Shown piece by piece: positions 62,370 to 64,000 of a DNA stretch of 64,000 nucleotides. The stretch comes from Sphingopyxis panaciterrae (GTDB lineage Bacteria; Pseudomonadota; Alphaproteobacteria; Sphingomonadales; Sphingomonadaceae). Below the pieces are notes generated by a model. It worked only from the letters and a program-made list of their open reading frames with translations, searched no databases and was not told the DNA's origin. The stretch is taken from the NCBI RefSeq assembly GCF_011762125.1, contig NZ_JAASQN010000001.1, positions 744,001 through 808,000 on the forward strand, given 5' to 3'. Numbering within the stretch: position 1 is the first letter of the stretch; each line of letters begins with the position of its first letter. A program made the position numbers and the translations under genes.

Positions 62370-64000
62370 TATTCGGCAGCCTCGACGGTCATGATGCGGC
62401 GGCTCTGGCGGGCCTGTTCGGCATAATCTTCCTGCCAGTCGGATGGGCCGTTGGAGAGGCCGACCTGGACCGCCGTCACCTTATATTCGGGGCAATTGGT
62501 CGCCCAGTCCGAGTAATCGGTGGTGATGACGTTGGCCTGCGTGTCGGGGTGGTGGAAGGTGGTGTAGACGACCCCGGGCGCGACGCGTTCGGTGATCAGC
62601 GCGCGCAGCGTCGTTTCGCCGGCGCGGCTCTTCAGGCTGACCCAGTCACCCTCCTTGATCCCGCGATTCTCGGCATCGAGCGGATGGATTTCCAGCCGGT
62701 CCTCGGGATGCCAGGCGGTGTTGGCAGTGCGCCGTGTCTGCGCGCCGACGTTATAATGACTGAGGATGCGGCCGGTGGTGAGCAGAAGCGGGAAGCGCGG
62801 CCCGGTCTTTTCGTCGGTCGGGACATAATCGGTGACGACGAACTTGCCCTTGCCGCGCACGAAACCGTCGATGTGCATCGTCGGCGTGCCGTCGGGCGCG
62901 GCGTCGTTCGCGGGCCATTGCAGCGAGCCTTCGGCCTCCAGCCGGTCGTAATGGACGCCGGCGAAGGTGGGGGTGAGCGCCGCGATCTCGTCCATGATCT
63001 GCGACGGGTGCGTATAATTCCAGCCGAGACCCATCGCGTTGGCGACGAGCTGGACGACCTCCCAGTCGCCATAGCCGTTCAGCGGCGCCATCACCTTGCG
63101 CACCATCTGAATGCGGCGTTCGGCGTTGGTGAAGGTGCCGTCCTTTTCGAGGAAGGTCGATCCGGGCAGGAAGACATGCGCGTAATTGGCGGTTTCGTTG
63201 AGGAACAGGTCCTGCACGACGACGCATTCCATCGCGGCGAGGCCCGCGGCGACGTGGTGTGTATTGGGGTCGGACTGGAGGATATCCTCGCCCTGGATGA
63301 ACAGCCCCTTGAAGCTGCCGTCGGTCGCGGCGTCGAGCATGTTGGGGATGCGGAGGCCGGGTTCGCTGTCGAGGGTGACGCCCCACGCCGCCTCGAACGT
63401 CTCGCGCACCGCGGCGTCGGAGACGTGGCGGTAGCCCGAAAATTCGTGCGGGAAGCTGCCCATGTCGCACGCGCCCTGGACATTGTTCTGACCGCGCAGC
63501 GGGTTCACGCCGACACCCTCGCGCCCGATATTGCCCGTCGCCATCGCAAGGTTGGCGATTGCCATCACGGTCGATGAGCCCTGGCTGTGCTCGGTGACGC
63601 CGAGGCCATAATAGATCGCGGCGTTGCCGCCGGTGGCATAGAGGCGCGCGGCGGCGCGCAGGTCGGCGGCACGGACGCCGGTCAGCGGTTCGATCGCTTC
63701 GGGCGAGCGGCTCGCTTCCGATACGAAATCGGCCCAGTCCTGAAATTCGTCCCAGTCGCAGCGGGTGCGGATGAAAGCCTCGTCGTAGAGCTTTTCGGTC
63801 GCCACGACATGCGCCATCGCGGTCAGCAGCGCGACGTTGGTGCCGGGACGCAGCGGGAGATGATGTTCGGCGGCGATGTGCGGCGATTTCACCAGATCGA
63901 TGCGGCGCGGGTCGATCACGATCAGCTTCGCGCCCGCTTTACCGTTTTTTGGCCGTAGCCGCTGCTTCATCCGGCTGCCGAAGACCGGGTGCGCATCGGT
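62369..64000 (-). CDS. fdsA: Formate dehydrogenase alpha subunit, molybdopterin-binding (partial, N-terminus beyond window)
   Basis: This is the C-terminal part of the catalytic alpha subunit of NAD-dependent formate dehydrogenase, a molybdopterin oxidoreductase that oxidises formate to CO2. At least 543 residues are visible; the gene continues past the right edge. Features include the nucleotide-binding LIVIDPRRIDLVKSPHIAAEHHLPLRPGTNVALLTAM, YYGLGVTEHSQGSSTVMAIANLAMATGNIGREGVGVNPLRGQNNVQGACDMG and the C-terminal molybdopterin-dinucleotide domain (LTTGRILSHYNVGAQTRRT, HPLDAENRGIKEGDWVSLKSRAGE). The Fe-S ferredoxin region and the metal-coordinating Cys/Sec lie outside the window. It is followed by fdsD and fdhD. 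Confidence 0.95.
   Translation of the reverse strand, partial: TDAHPVFGSRMKQRLRPKNGKAGAKLIVIDPRRIDLVKSPHIAAEHHLPLRPGTNVALLTAMAHVVATEKLYDEAFIRTRCDWDEFQDWADFVSEASRSPEAIEPLTGVRAADLRAAARLYATGGNAAIYYGLGVTEHSQGSSTVMAIANLAMATGNIGREGVGVNPLRGQNNVQGACDMGSFPHEFSGYRHVSDAAVRETFEAAWGVTLDSEPGLRIPNMLDAATDGSFKGLFIQGEDILQSDPNTHHVAAGLAAMECVVVQDLFLNETANYAHVFLPGSTFLEKDGTFTNAERRIQMVRKVMAPLNGYGDWEVVQLVANAMGLGWNYTHPSQIMDEIAALTPTFAGVHYDRLEAEGSLQWPANDAAPDGTPTMHIDGFVRGKGKFVVTDYVPTDEKTGPRFPLLLTTGRILSHYNVGAQTRRTANTAWHPEDRLEIHPLDAENRGIKEGDWVSLKSRAGETTLRALITERVAPGVVYTTFHHPDTQANVITTDYSDWATNCPEYKVTAVQVGLSNGPSDWQEDYAEQARQSRRIMTVEAAE

Overview
The window is a high-GC alphaproteobacterial chromosome segment. Its gene content points to the Sphingomonadaceae, most like Sphingopyxis: a UrcA-family gene, tandem TraB/GumN genes, PhoX and PhoD phosphatases, a mer-like switch in front of copAB, and many stop/start overlaps with GTG or TTG starts. 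The genus is inferred from content only. No rRNA operon, CRISPR array, transposase or integrase is visible.

Layout. (1) 1-4400 is accessory DNA ending at the 3' end of tRNA-Lys: a type I methylase (hsdM, cut by the window edge), a coupled cassette of sigma-like protein, unknown protein and ImmA/IrrE protease, a DUF2188 protein and an orphan. (2) 4605-10125 is the mreB-mreC-mreD-mrdA-rodA elongasome operon, divergent from mutL. (3) 12298-22485 holds a lipoprotein, phoD, copB-copA with a glutaredoxin-MauE gene under a mer-like promoter and divergent merR, then ychF, a CAP-domain protein and phoX. (4) 22650-31421 holds a GNAT acetyltransferase, pth, rplY, two TraB/GumN lipoproteins, a membrane protein with an XRE regulator, urcA, and glyQ-glyS. 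glyS carries two in-frame copies of a palindromic repeat that also lies between genes here. (5) 31526-38932 holds ppdK, a DUF1214/DUF1254 pair, tRNA-Arg, a diguanylate cyclase, an ECF sigma factor with a stub FecR, and an M23 peptidase.

(6) 39070-53025 is a surface-polysaccharide locus. It has an HpcH/HpaI-type aldolase, an inositol-monophosphatase-like enzyme, an outer-membrane export protein, a chain-length protein without a kinase, a GT2 enzyme, two polytopic transferase-like proteins, a sugar epimerase/reductase, a ThDP enzyme and GtrA. On the opposite strand are the CDP-glucose genes rfbF and rfbG. Together they suggest a CDP-linked deoxysugar, possibly carbon-branched.

(7) 53005-61216 is a complete histidine-utilisation regulon: hutI-hutH-hutG-hutU-hutD, divergent from hutF-hutC. 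It uses the HutF/HutG branch, which releases ammonia and formate. (8) 61345-64000 holds fdhD, fdsD and the 3' part of the formate dehydrogenase alpha-subunit gene, so an enzyme able to oxidise that formate is encoded next door.

Two families of intergenic palindromes recur. Family A (arms like TCGTCATNCCCGCG...CCCGCTT) is at 18442, 24584, 30335, 31098, 34190, 59023 and 61242. Family B (CCCCTTCAGGGG type) is at 23641 and 49309.
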